From Komagataeibacter rhaeticus (GTDB lineage: Bacteria > Pseudomonadota > Alphaproteobacteria > Acetobacterales > Acetobacteraceae), in the NCBI RefSeq assembly GCF_003207855.1, contig NZ_NKTZ01000019.1, forward strand, positions 1-39,004: 39,004 nt of DNA, read 5' to 3'. Made by a program: the position numbers and the translations under genes. Under the pieces are notes generated by a model. The model searched no databases, was not told the origin of the DNA, and worked only from the letters and a program-made list of their open reading frames with translations. Positions 25,388-33,676 of the stretch are shown piece by piece (within the stretch, counting starts at the first letter, position 1; each line of letters starts with the position of its first letter).

Positions 25388-26174
25388 CGCCATGAACGCA
25401 CGCCATATGGCCAGGCTGACCCTGATTGCCCCGACGCTGGTGGGGCTGTGCACGCTGGGGGTGTGGGAGGCGGCGTGCCGCCTGCTCTCCATCCCCTCCT
25501 ACCTGTTCCCGGCCCCGTCCGATATCGCCGCCTCCCTTCATGCCAACTGGCCCATGCTGCTGCATGCGCTGGGCAGTACGCTGCAAGTCACGCTCGTCTC
25601 GCTGCTGGTCTCGGTCGCGCTGGGCACGGCCATCGCGGTGGTGCTGGTGCAGCACAAACTGCTGCAGGTCAGTTTCATGCCCTATGTCATCATCCTGCAG
25701 GTCACGCCCATCGCCGCCGTGGCGCCGCTGATCATCGTGCTGGTCAAGACAACGGGCGTGGCGCTGGTCCTGTGCTCCACGCTGATCGCCATCTTTCCCG
25801 TCATTTCCAACACGCTTATCGGCCTTGGCGCGGTGGACCCGGGGCTGGAAGCCTACTTCCGCATGCACAAGGCCACGCGCATGCAGACGCTGCTGCGCCT
25901 GCGCATTCCCAGTGCGCTGCCCATGTTCATGGCCGGGGTGCGCATTGCCAGCGGGCTGGCGCTTGTGGGCGCGGTGGTTGCGGAATTCGTGGCCGGCACG
26001 GGCGGGAACAGCGCCGGGCTTGCCTATGAAATCCTGCAATCGGGGTTCCAGATGGACATCCCGCGCATGTTTGCCGCCCTTTTCCTCATCACTGTCACGG
26101 GGCTGGTGCTGCATGGTGGCATGACCACCATCGAGCGCCTGCTGCTTGGGCGCTGGATGCGCCCGGCCACATGA
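25362..26174 (+). CDS. ABC transporter permease (NitT/TauT type)
   Basis: A 270-aa inner-membrane permease of the SsuC/TauC/ThiX group with about six hydrophobic segments. The cytoplasmic EAA loop that contacts the ATPase is visible as LEAYFRMHKATRMQTLLRLRIPSALPMFMAGVRIA read in two parts around residues 165-200. The N-terminal LFPAPSDIAASL segment is typical of this group. Two starts are plausible: 25362, which overlaps the ATPase gene by 26 nt and has GAGG six bases upstream, or 25392 with GGAG nine bases upstream. The creatininase-family gene follows after 32 bp. Confidence 0.9.
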   Translation: MQPFPAERSAMNARHMARLTLIAPTLVGLCTLGVWEAACRLLSIPSYLFPAPSDIAASLHANWPMLLHALGSTLQVTLVSLLVSVALGTAIAVVLVQHKLLQVSFMPYVIILQVTPIAAVAPLIIVLVKTTGVALVLCSTLIAIFPVISNTLIGLGAVDPGLEAYFRMHKATRMQTLLRLRIPSALPMFMAGVRIASGLALVGAVVAEFVAGTGGNSAGLAYEILQSGFQMDIPRMFAALFLITVTGLVLHGGMTTIERLLLGRWMRPAT

Positions 26175-26206
26175 ACCGTGCCCCTTTTTTCGGAAGCTGA
26201 CCTGAC

Positions 26207-27028
26207 ATGACCAATACCCTTCCCCGTCGCTACTGGCAGGACATGATCTCACGCGAGTTCCGTGAACTGCCGGACAATACGGTGGCAGTACTGCCCGTGG
26301 GCGCCATTGAACAGCACGGGCCGCACCTGCCCGTATGCGTGGACAGCTGCATCAATGCCGGGCTGCTGGAACGCGCGCTGGAACGTGCGCCCGCCGACCT
26401 GCCGATTACCGCCCTGCCCATTCAGGCCGTGGGCAAGAGTGACGAGCACATCGCCTATCCCGGCACGCTCACGCTTTCGGCCAACACGCTGCTCAATGTG
26501 CTGCTGGACCTTGGGGCCAGTGTGGCGCGCGCGGGCGTGCGCAGGCTGGTGCTGCTCAATTCCCACGGGGGGCAGCCGCAGATCCTTGATATCGTGGCGC
26601 GTGAACTGCGCCGGACCCACAACCTGTTTGTGGTATGCGTGGCATGGGGGCGTTTTGGCTGCCCCGAGGGTCTGTTCAGCACGACGGAGCTGAAATACGG
26701 CATTCATGGGGGCGATGTCGAAACATCGCTGATGTGCTACCTGCGCCCCGATCTGGTACAGATGGACCGGGCGGATAATTTCGTATCATGGCCCGAAGAA
26801 ATGGCCCGCGAATACAAATGGCTGCAGGCCGAGGGGCGCGTGGGCTTCGGCTGGCATGCCCATGACCTGCATCCCGCCGGGGCGTGCGGGGACGCATCGG
26901 GTGCCACGGCGGAAAAAGGCCGGCTGGTGGCGGACCAGTACATCGCGGGCTTTCTGGAACTGATGGCGGAAGTCGCCCGCTACCCGCTGGAGCGCATCCG
27001 CCCCGCCACCCCCGATCTGGGCCGCTAG
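26207..27028 (+). CDS. Creatininase-family amidohydrolase
   Basis: A 273-aa enzyme of the creatininase family, which uses divalent metals to hydrolyse cyclic or formyl amides; known members are creatinine amidohydrolase, the archaeal FAPy-type deformylase ArfB and MftE. Expected metal ligands are visible: Glu35 and His37 in GAIEQHGPHLP, Asp46, His120 in LLNSHGG and Glu172 in HGGDVETS. No signal peptide, so cytosolic. It comes right after the ABC importer genes and before the FAD oxidoreductase (25 bp), so it likely acts on the imported compound or an early intermediate. Because the family includes a pyrimidine deformylase, a formylaminopyrimidine is as plausible a substrate as creatinine. Confidence 0.87.
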   Translation: MTNTLPRRYWQDMISREFRELPDNTVAVLPVGAIEQHGPHLPVCVDSCINAGLLERALERAPADLPITALPIQAVGKSDEHIAYPGTLTLSANTLLNVLLDLGASVARAGVRRLVLLNSHGGQPQILDIVARELRRTHNLFVVCVAWGRFGCPEGLFSTTELKYGIHGGDVETSLMCYLRPDLVQMDRADNFVSWPEEMAREYKWLQAEGRVGFGWHAHDLHPAGACGDASGATAEKGRLVADQYIAGFLELMAEVARYPLERIRPATPDLGR

Positions 27029-27053
27029 GCCGGCCAGGCAAAGGAGAGACGTT

Positions 27054-28415
27054 ATGTCCGTGGAAGCCTTCCTTCGGGACCTGCCGCAGGTCACGGCCCA
27101 GACCGAGCCTGCCATCGTCAAGCGCAAGAGCCGGGATTTCTACTGGTACAGCCCGGCGCTGAAGGCGCGGCTGCACGGGCTTGCGGCACAGGCGGTTGTC
27201 ATGCCCCGCACGACGGCGGATGTGCTGGCCATTGCGCATGCGGCACGCCGCCATGGGGTGGCGCTGACCGTGCGCGGTGGCGGCACGGGCAATTATGGCC
27301 AGGCCGTGCCGCTGGAACAGGGCGTGATCGTGGACATGACCGACATGAACCGCCTGCTGAAGGTGGAAAATGGCGTGGCCCGCGTGCAGGCAGGCGCCAA
27401 CATGCTGGCGCTAGACCGGGAACTGCGCCAGCAGGGGCTGGAAATCCGCATGTTCCCCTCCACCAAGCGCACGGCGTCGGTGGGGGGATTCTACTGTGGT
27501 GGCTCGGGCGGGATCGGTTCGATCCGCTGGGGCGGGCTGAACAATCCGGGCAACCTGCTGGGCGGGCAGCTTGTCACACTGGCCGAACAGCCTGTGGTGG
27601 AGGAACTGCGCGGGCAGGATGCCTTCTGCCTGCTGCATGCCTATGGCACCACGGGCATCGTGACGGAACTGGACATTCCGGTTGAACCCGCAATTGACTG
27701 GCAGGACATGGTGCTGGGCTTTGCGGACTTTGCCGCCGCCGCCGCCTTCGGGCGCCTGCTGGCGCTGCAGCCGGGCATTGACCGCAAGCTGGTCAGCGTG
27801 GTCGAGGCGGGGCTGGTGCCGTATTTTCCGCATATGCCCGATGTCGTGCCGCCGGGGCAGGCCATCGTCATTGCCATGGTCGCCCCCGCCGCTGTGACGG
27901 TGGTGGAGGAACTGGCCCGCCTGCACAACGGCAGCCCGTGCTACCGCGCCGCCACGCATGAGGCGGAGGACAACCCCACGCAGATGCCGCTTTATGAACT
28001 GACGTGGAACCACACGACCCTGCAGGTGCTCAAAAAGGACAAGTCCTTCACGTATCTGCAATGCCTCCATCCCGTGCATGAAACGCTTGCCAGTGTCGCC
28101 ACCATGGCCAGCCTGCTGGGGGACGAGGTGATGTTCCATCTGGAGTTCATGAACATTGGCGGCCAGATCACCTGTTCCGGCCTGCCGGTGATCCGGTTCA
28201 CCACGCAGGAACGGCTGGATGAGATCATCGCCCTGTTCCGCGCGCATGGGGTCAATGTCGCCAACCCCCATGTCTATACGCTGGAGGAGGGCAGTCCCCA
28301 CCAGAAGATCCCGCCTGCCCTGCTGGAAGCTAAGAAGCGCAATGACCCGCTGGGCCTGCTCAATCCCGGCAAGATGCGCAGCTTCGTACCGACCGGCCAT
28401 GGTGTGCAGGCATGA
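27054..28415 (+). CDS. FAD-binding oxidoreductase (GlcD/PCMH type)
   Basis: A 453-aa flavoprotein with the N-terminal PCMH FAD-binding domain (VVMPRTTADVLAIAHAARRH, VRGGGTGNYGQAVPLEQGVIVDMTDMN, GGFYCGGSGGIGS) and a C-terminal substrate domain ending LGLLNPGKM, the usual tail of D-lactate dehydrogenase/glycolate oxidase subunits. It should oxidise a hydroxy acid, alcohol or amine and pass electrons to oxygen or another acceptor. GGAGAG precedes the ATG, and its stop overlaps the CocE-type start (ATGA). In the operon it is the only redox enzyme, so it is the best candidate for oxidising the side chain or ring of the imported heterocycle. No heme or iron-sulfur motif is present. Confidence 0.85.
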   Translation: MSVEAFLRDLPQVTAQTEPAIVKRKSRDFYWYSPALKARLHGLAAQAVVMPRTTADVLAIAHAARRHGVALTVRGGGTGNYGQAVPLEQGVIVDMTDMNRLLKVENGVARVQAGANMLALDRELRQQGLEIRMFPSTKRTASVGGFYCGGSGGIGSIRWGGLNNPGNLLGGQLVTLAEQPVVEELRGQDAFCLLHAYGTTGIVTELDIPVEPAIDWQDMVLGFADFAAAAAFGRLLALQPGIDRKLVSVVEAGLVPYFPHMPDVVPPGQAIVIAMVAPAAVTVVEELARLHNGSPCYRAATHEAEDNPTQMPLYELTWNHTTLQVLKKDKSFTYLQCLHPVHETLASVATMASLLGDEVMFHLEFMNIGGQITCSGLPVIRFTTQERLDEIIALFRAHGVNVANPHVYTLEEGSPHQKIPPALLEAKKRNDPLGLLNPGKMRSFVPTGHGVQA

Positions 28416-30061
28416 CGGATACGGCCCTTCATGCAGTGGCCCCGCCGCGCACCGGGCGCATGCGCACGCGCGACGGGACGACACTGGTGGCCGATATATG
28501 GCAGCCCGAAGGGGATGGCCCCTTCCCCGTGCTGCTGATGCGCCAGGCCTATGGGCGGCATATCGGCACATCGCTGTGCTACGCGCCGCCGGAATGGTAT
28601 GCGGCGCGTGGGTATATTGTCGTGATGCAGGATGCGCGCGGGCGCGGTGAATCCGGTGGTGCGTTCGACCTGTTCCGCCATGAGGCGCAGGACGGGGTGG
28701 ATACGGTCAACTGGGCGGCCGGACTGCCGGGCAGTTCCGGGCTGGTGGGGATGTTCGGTTTCTCGTTTCAGGGGACCAACCAGCTTCTGGCCGCAACGCA
28801 GCACTGCCCTGCCCTGCGCGCCCTTGCGCCCGCCATGATCGGCTGGGATCTTCGCCATGACTGGGCCTATGAAAACGGGGCCTTCCCGCTCCGCGCCAAT
28901 CTGGGATGGGCGATACAGCTTGCCGCCGAGACCGCGCGGCTTGCAGGGGATCATGCGGCACAGGCAACCCTGTTCGCGGCGTCACGCGCCCTGTCCTTTT
29001 CCGGCCCCGCGCCGGTCAGGCCACCCGTCCTCGACCTGCTGCGCCGTTACAGCCATTACACCACATGGCTGGATACCCCGGCGGAGGACCCGTACTGGGC
29101 CACGATCTCGCCCGCCGCGCATCTGGATGCGATCATTGCCAACAAGCCGGCCGTTTTCCTGATTGGTGGCTGGTACGACAGTCACCTGCCGGGCACGCTG
29201 GCGGCATGGCGCGCGCTGTCGGGCCATGTTCCGGCCCGGCTGCTGGTGGGGCCATGGGGGCACTTCCCATGGGACCGCCGCACGGGGGACGTGGATTTTG
29301 GCAATGACGCGATAACCGACATAGACCAGCAGCAGGTCCGCTGGTTTGACCACTGGCTGAAAAACCGCCCCCCTGCCGTGCCCGATGCCCCCGTGCGCCT
29401 GTTCGACATGGGGGCGCATGCATGGCGTGATAGTGCGGACCTGCCTGGCCCCCGGGCCACGTTCCATCTGTCCGGCACGGGGCGGGCCGCCATCGATACG
29501 CGCGACGGGGCGTTGCTGCCCGCGGGCCAGGTGCCCCCTGCCGCCGTCGCCCAGTCCCTTACGCTTGACCCGTGGCGGCCCGCCCCGCCGCAGGGTGGCA
29601 GCTTTGGCATGCCGGTGGGCCCGGTTGACCGCAGCCGGACGGATGCCCGCTCCGATATCGCCACGTTCACCACGCCGCCGCTTGCCGCGTCACACCTGCT
29701 GGCCGGTGAGGTCCGGTGCCGGTTTGTGGTGCGCAGTACGCATCCATCCTTTGACCTGCATGCGGTACTGTCACGCGTTGCCACGACGGGGCAGGTCCAT
29801 ACCCTGGCGGAAGGCTATGCCGCCGCTCGGCCGGGGGAGACCACCGTGCCCATGCGCGCGACCTGCGCGCGCCTGCAACCGGGGGAGGCCCTGCGGCTGA
29901 GTGTCGCGCTCTCCTGTTTCCCGGCCTTTCCGCTCAATCCCGGCACCGGTGTCAGCCCCTGTGATGCCACGCTGGCGGACATGGGCGTGACCACCGTGCA
30001 TATCCTGACCGGGGAGGACGGTACGAGCCTGCACCTCCCCCTTTCGCCTGCTGGAGAATGA
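28412..30061 (+). CDS. CocE/NonD-family hydrolase
   Basis: A 549-aa serine hydrolase of the X-Pro dipeptidyl peptidase S15/CocE group, with esterases, cocaine esterase and glutaryl-acylase-like amidases. The fold begins with a tunnel of strands around RTRDGTTLVADIWQP. The nucleophile is Ser118 in GFSFQG, the aspartate is in GGWYDSH, the histidine is in VGPWGHFPW, and a C-terminal jelly-roll domain starts near LRLFDMGAHAWRD-like sequence (residue 328 on). Translation is coupled to the FAD gene by an ATGA overlap and the cupin gene starts 1 bp after its stop. Likely hydrolyses an ester or amide bond of the pathway intermediate. No signal peptide. Confidence 0.85.
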   Translation: MTDTALHAVAPPRTGRMRTRDGTTLVADIWQPEGDGPFPVLLMRQAYGRHIGTSLCYAPPEWYAARGYIVVMQDARGRGESGGAFDLFRHEAQDGVDTVNWAAGLPGSSGLVGMFGFSFQGTNQLLAATQHCPALRALAPAMIGWDLRHDWAYENGAFPLRANLGWAIQLAAETARLAGDHAAQATLFAASRALSFSGPAPVRPPVLDLLRRYSHYTTWLDTPAEDPYWATISPAAHLDAIIANKPAVFLIGGWYDSHLPGTLAAWRALSGHVPARLLVGPWGHFPWDRRTGDVDFGNDAITDIDQQQVRWFDHWLKNRPPAVPDAPVRLFDMGAHAWRDSADLPGPRATFHLSGTGRAAIDTRDGALLPAGQVPPAAVAQSLTLDPWRPAPPQGGSFGMPVGPVDRSRTDARSDIATFTTPPLAASHLLAGEVRCRFVVRSTHPSFDLHAVLSRVATTGQVHTLAEGYAAARPGETTVPMRATCARLQPGEALRLSVALSCFPAFPLNPGTGVSPCDATLADMGVTTVHILTGEDGTSLHLPLSPAGE

Positions 30062-30062
30062 C

Positions 30063-30482
30063 ATGAACGCCTTCTACAAGAGATCGGTCGACCAGATCGA
30101 GGCCCGTCGCATCTCACCAAACGACAGCAATTACTTCGTGCTGCTGTTCGATGAAAAGGACGGCGAAACAAGCTGCGTCGCCGTTGTTGAAATCTTCACG
30201 GTGGGCGGCAAGACCCCGCCCAACACGCACAAGGCCGCCGATGAACTGTTTTTTGTGCTCAGTGGCCAGGGGCGCGCGCTGTGCAACGGGCAGGCTACCG
30301 AACTGCGCAAGGGCGATGCCCTGCTGGTCAAGCCCGGATCGGAACATATCGTGGAAAATACCGGCGATACCAAGCTCTATACCCTGACGGTCATGGTGCC
30401 GGATGAAAAATTCGGCGCGCTGATCCGTCGCGGCACGCCCGTGACCCTTGATGATGAGGACCGTGCGGTCCTGTGCGGCTGA
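30063..30482 (+). CDS. Small cupin-domain protein
   Basis: A 139-aa single-domain cupin. Motif 1 reads in the region TPPNTHKAADELFFVLSGQG, where the histidine and glutamate stand in place, and motif 2 is KPGSEHIVENTGDTKL with a histidine, giving a possible metal site of H, E and H. It may act as a small metalloenzyme (dioxygenase, isomerase or hydrolase) or as a binding protein for an intermediate. GGAG precedes the start and the gene is tightly packed between the CocE and cysteine-hydrolase genes, so it belongs to the pathway. No function can be named from sequence. Confidence 0.8.
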   Translation: MNAFYKRSVDQIEARRISPNDSNYFVLLFDEKDGETSCVAVVEIFTVGGKTPPNTHKAADELFFVLSGQGRALCNGQATELRKGDALLVKPGSEHIVENTGDTKLYTLTVMVPDEKFGALIRRGTPVTLDDEDRAVLCG

Positions 30483-30492
30483 AAGAAGAACC

Positions 30493-31266
30493 ATGAACCC
30501 TCTGGGCTGCAACACCCGCAACCGCTGGCAGGTATCGGACACCACCGCCAGTCTGGTCCGGCCACAGGTCGCACCGCGTCCCGTCACGGTCATGGCGCCG
30601 CCCAAACAGGTCACGTTTGACCTGGCGCGTACGGCCATCATCGTGATCGACATGCAGAATGATTTCTGTCACCCCGAAGGCTGGCTGGCTGGCATTGGCG
30701 TGGACATAACGCCCGCGCGTGCGCCGATCGCCCCTCTGGCCCGCCTGCTGCCCGCCCTGCGCGGTGCGGATGTGCCGGTTGTCTGGGTAAACTGGGGCAA
30801 CCGGAAGGATCTGGCCAACATCCCGCCTTCCCTGCTGCATGTCTATGATCCGGCGGGCCAGGGTGTCGGGCTGGGTGGCACGCTGCCGGTGCAGGGCGCG
30901 CATGTACTGGAACAGGGCAGCTGGAGCGCGGGTATTGTGGATGAACTGGTGCCCGCACCCGATGATATCCACATCGACAAATACCGCATGAGCGGTTTCT
31001 GGGACACCATGCTGGACAGCGTGCTGCGGAACCTGCGGGTGGATACGCTTCTGTTCGCGGGTGTGAACATGGACCAGTGCGTCATGGCCACGTTGCAGGA
31101 TGCAAGCTGCCTTGGGTATGACTGCATCCTGCTGGAAGACTGCGCGGCCACGACATCGCCCGACTTCTGTGCACGGGCCACGGTGTATAACGTGCGGCAG
31201 TGCTTCGGTTTCGTGACCAGCAGCGATGAATGCCTGCGTGCGATGGAGGCGGCACCGGACGCCTGA
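30493..31266 (+). CDS. RutB-like isochorismatase-family cysteine hydrolase
   Basis: A 257-aa cytosolic amidohydrolase with the catalytic triad of the isochorismatase family: Asp53 (VIDMQNDF), Lys163 (IDKYRMSGF) and Cys196 (VNMDQCVMATLQDA). In length and local sequence it is nearest to RutB, the ureidoacrylate amidohydrolase of uracil breakdown: the blocks QGSWSAGIVDELVP, KYRMSGFWDTMLDSVLR and FCARATVYNVRQCFGFV have direct RutB counterparts. It may open or shorten a urea- or carbamate-bearing fragment from a pyrimidine. Unlike the rut operon no RutA or RutF gene accompanies it. Last gene of the eight-gene operon, convergent with the thiaminase gene 55 bp away, with no clear terminator between. 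Start at 30493 chosen for AGAAG site and homology. Confidence 0.87.
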   Translation: MNPLGCNTRNRWQVSDTTASLVRPQVAPRPVTVMAPPKQVTFDLARTAIIVIDMQNDFCHPEGWLAGIGVDITPARAPIAPLARLLPALRGADVPVVWVNWGNRKDLANIPPSLLHVYDPAGQGVGLGGTLPVQGAHVLEQGSWSAGIVDELVPAPDDIHIDKYRMSGFWDTMLDSVLRNLRVDTLLFAGVNMDQCVMATLQDASCLGYDCILLEDCAATTSPDFCARATVYNVRQCFGFVTSSDECLRAMEAAPDA

Positions 31267-31321
31267 TGGCGCTGGCAGGGGACATCGCCATCCGGCGCGC
31301 TGCAGGGCCGGGTTTCCGGGG

Positions 31322-32845
31322 CTACATCGGCCCCCTGGTCATGTCACAGTCATATTGTGGGATATCTTTCCTGAGCATGAGACAGACCGCCCGTGCCATC
31401 CGGTCGCGCAGGGATTCATTCAGGTCATGCGGGAATGCTTGGGCAGTGGCCACGACGTCCCTGACCTGGCGGTAGACCGGATCGTCCCGTACGGCCTGCT
31501 GGTCCCAGAACGGCCGGGTGCCAACCAGCAGGTGGCGTGCCGGCGTGCCTTCCGGCAGGTCGTGCGAGAAGGCGATGTAGGTTTTCATCTCCCTGCCCGT
31601 CATCATGGTCGTGAAATCCGTGCTGTCGGCCCTGCAGGTACGGTGCACGGCGCATGAGGCCCTGTTCGTGACGAATGCATCACTATACAGCATTGACTGA
31701 CCGTTCTCCCCCCACGGGACGGGAATCATGACCAGGGATGCGGCCTGTGCGGGATTGAAGTGGTTGATATAAAAACTCTGTTCGGAAAACCCGATATCCA
31801 GTCCACTCCTGCCTTCAGCGAATATCCGGTCAACTTCGCCATCCGCGGCGCGGCTTGATGTGCCATCCACACAATGGTTCTCCTTCCCGTCCGTACAGGT
31901 AACGGCCAGTTTTTGCAGGCTGGCCACCACCTGCGGGTCCGGTGGCAGGCGGAAGGCATCGCGGATATGGTCATAGCCGTAGCGCTGCACATATCCGTCC
32001 ATGTAAAGGGACGGCAGGCGGGTCGTGCCTGAAAAATCGGCGGAGATGTGGCGTTTTTCCGCCGGTTCACGCTGCACGAAAGCCAGAAGCTGCTCCAGGC
32101 CATGGATGTTGCGCATATCGGGGGAATAGGAATAGAGGAAATCAAGACACAGCCAGCTTGGCACGGCATAGGTCCCGCCATGATACTGCACGGCGTCGAG
32201 ACCCGGCTGCCACGGTTCATCCCCGCTTATGCGCACCGGTGCGATACGGCCATGCGCGGCAAGGAAGGCGATGTATAACGTATCCAGTTCCACCACATCA
32301 TAACCGCTGCCGGACAGAAGCCGCAGCAGGCGGGTCGGACTGTAGATGTCCACATCCTCGTTCATGACGGCGTTGAGGAGCACATCCGGGTTACGCTCCT
32401 GATAAACGGCAATGACATGCTGGACCAGCGCCCGGAAGTTTCCATGCGGCAGGCTGGGAATGAACGGGTAGAGCGCGACGTTGAGCACACGCTTCTGCCT
32501 GCCATTGAGCACGAGATACCCATCCATTCCGCCGGGTGTGATATGCATTTCCCGGGTTTTCAGGCCATTACAGTCAACGCTGCCGATCATGTCGCCGGCA
32601 GGGGCGCTGACATGCGCCACGTCATGTGCCCTGACCGTCAGGATGCCACTTGCCCTGCTACCCTTCACCACATGGCATGTCACATCGGCGGTGCCGGTGT
32701 TGCGGACAATCAGGTCACCGCAGAAAGCGGCATGCGGCAGGGCAAGCATGCCCGCGAGCAGGCAGGCACCGGCCTGCCAGGGCGGGAGCCACCCGTGTGA
32801 TCGCAACAGGGACAGGCGACGCAGGCGAACGCGTGTGAAAAACAT
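31322..32845 (-). CDS. Secreted thiaminase I homologue (thiamine pyridinylase)
   Basis: About 507 aa, related to Paenibacillus thiaminase I, which cleaves thiamine at its methylene bridge and passes the pyrimidine to a nucleophile. The resemblance runs through the chain: VALYPFIP opening the binding-protein-like fold, YDVVELDTLYIAFLAAHGRI, the nucleophile in VPSWLCLDFLYS (Cys233; Paenibacillus has LPQILCTNLLF), the base in IGFSEQS (Glu355), and LYSDAFVTN. A signal peptide (ACLLAGMLALPHAAFC) exports it. About 80 residues before the family domain form an extra beta-rich N-terminal part that classical thiaminase I lacks. Start: ATG 32845 with GGA upstream, or ATG 32911, which overlaps the tenA stop (ATGA) but gives a very long leader. 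It is co-transcribed with tenA. Specificity for thiamine itself is inferred. Confidence 0.75.
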   Translation of the reverse strand: MFFTRVRLRRLSLLRSHGWLPPWQAGACLLAGMLALPHAAFCGDLIVRNTGTADVTCHVVKGSRASGILTVRAHDVAHVSAPAGDMIGSVDCNGLKTREMHITPGGMDGYLVLNGRQKRVLNVALYPFIPSLPHGNFRALVQHVIAVYQERNPDVLLNAVMNEDVDIYSPTRLLRLLSGSGYDVVELDTLYIAFLAAHGRIAPVRISGDEPWQPGLDAVQYHGGTYAVPSWLCLDFLYSYSPDMRNIHGLEQLLAFVQREPAEKRHISADFSGTTRLPSLYMDGYVQRYGYDHIRDAFRLPPDPQVVASLQKLAVTCTDGKENHCVDGTSSRAADGEVDRIFAEGRSGLDIGFSEQSFYINHFNPAQAASLVMIPVPWGENGQSMLYSDAFVTNRASCAVHRTCRADSTDFTTMMTGREMKTYIAFSHDLPEGTPARHLLVGTRPFWDQQAVRDDPVYRQVRDVVATAQAFPHDLNESLRDRMARAVCLMLRKDIPQYDCDMTRGPM

Positions 32846-32907
32846 GCAGGCATTCCGGGCTATGGTGTGAACATATGCGATCATATCGGCATTGCGGGGC
32901 CATTGCG

Positions 32908-33618
32908 TCATGCCATGCCGGGTTGCCCTGCGGTCCAGAAGTCGGTTTCCAGTGCGACGGCGGTGGAGAACAGGCGGGTCAGTTCCGGCAGGCGGGCCAT
33001 GCCGCCGCGCCGGGATGCCACAATATCAAGCCGGGCAAGACCCGTGCGGACCAGTGCCTGGTACGGTTCATCGGCATAGACGCTGAACCACGAGAAATAG
33101 GGGTTGCCTTCGCGCAGGGTTGCACGATCGGCCGCCAGCGCCAGCCCGATTTCGCCATACCCCACCAGACAGGCGGAAAGTGCTACCAGCAGGTCCAGCA
33201 GGTCGCCTGCCTGCGCGCGGTCAAGAATGAAGCCCGAATAGGCACGCAGTTCCTGCGCGGGCGGGTGCGCTTCCATTTCCTTGCGGCCAAGGCCCCAGCC
33301 TTCGCAGTAAGAGAAATGCATCGCCATTTCAGTATTCAGGATACCTGCCACAATATCGGCGCACTCCCGCATTTCCTCAAAGCTGTCGCTTTTATAGACT
33401 GCAAGCGCATAGGCGCGGGCGTAGTTGAGAAGATACAGGTAATCCTGCATGAGAAACGCCCGGAAGCGCGCGGGTTCCAGCGTGCCATCGGCCATGCCGC
33501 GCACGAACGGGTGGCGGATGTAGCCCTGCCATGCTTCCGGCACGGCATCGCGCAGCCGGGCGAAGAATGTTCCCTTTGCGTAATCGGTTGTACTGTCCGG
33601 CCGTGTATCAATATTCAT
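32908..33618 (-). CDS. tenA: TenA-family thiaminase II / aminopyrimidine aminohydrolase
   Basis: A 236-aa cytosolic alpha-helical hydrolase that removes the amino or thiazole group from aminomethylpyrimidine or thiamine, giving hydroxymethylpyrimidine. The catalytic residues align with Bacillus TenA: Asp59 (FLMQDYLYL), Cys150 (ALSACLVGYGEIG) and Glu224 (ALETDFW), with spacing like that of TenA (Asp44, Cys135, Glu205). GGAAAG precedes the ATG at 33618; a longer open frame to 33738 overlaps the GntR gene. It stands between the GntR/FCD regulator and the thiaminase I homologue. TenA is normally a salvage enzyme; beside ring-degrading amidases and a regulator it may instead feed a catabolic pathway. 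Confidence 0.92.
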   Translation of the reverse strand: MNIDTRPDSTTDYAKGTFFARLRDAVPEAWQGYIRHPFVRGMADGTLEPARFRAFLMQDYLYLLNYARAYALAVYKSDSFEEMRECADIVAGILNTEMAMHFSYCEGWGLGRKEMEAHPPAQELRAYSGFILDRAQAGDLLDLLVALSACLVGYGEIGLALAADRATLREGNPYFSWFSVYADEPYQALVRTGLARLDIVASRRGGMARLPELTRLFSTAVALETDFWTAGQPGMA

Positions 33619-33676
33619 GTCCGTCTGCTTTCCGTATTGCGTGCGCCCCGCTGGCGGGTGGCGGGCAGTGTGGCGG

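Noticed and set aside
31267-31321. Terminator between the convergent RutB-like and thiaminase genes
   Set aside because: The 55-bp gap is GC-rich but has no stem followed by a T-run in either direction.
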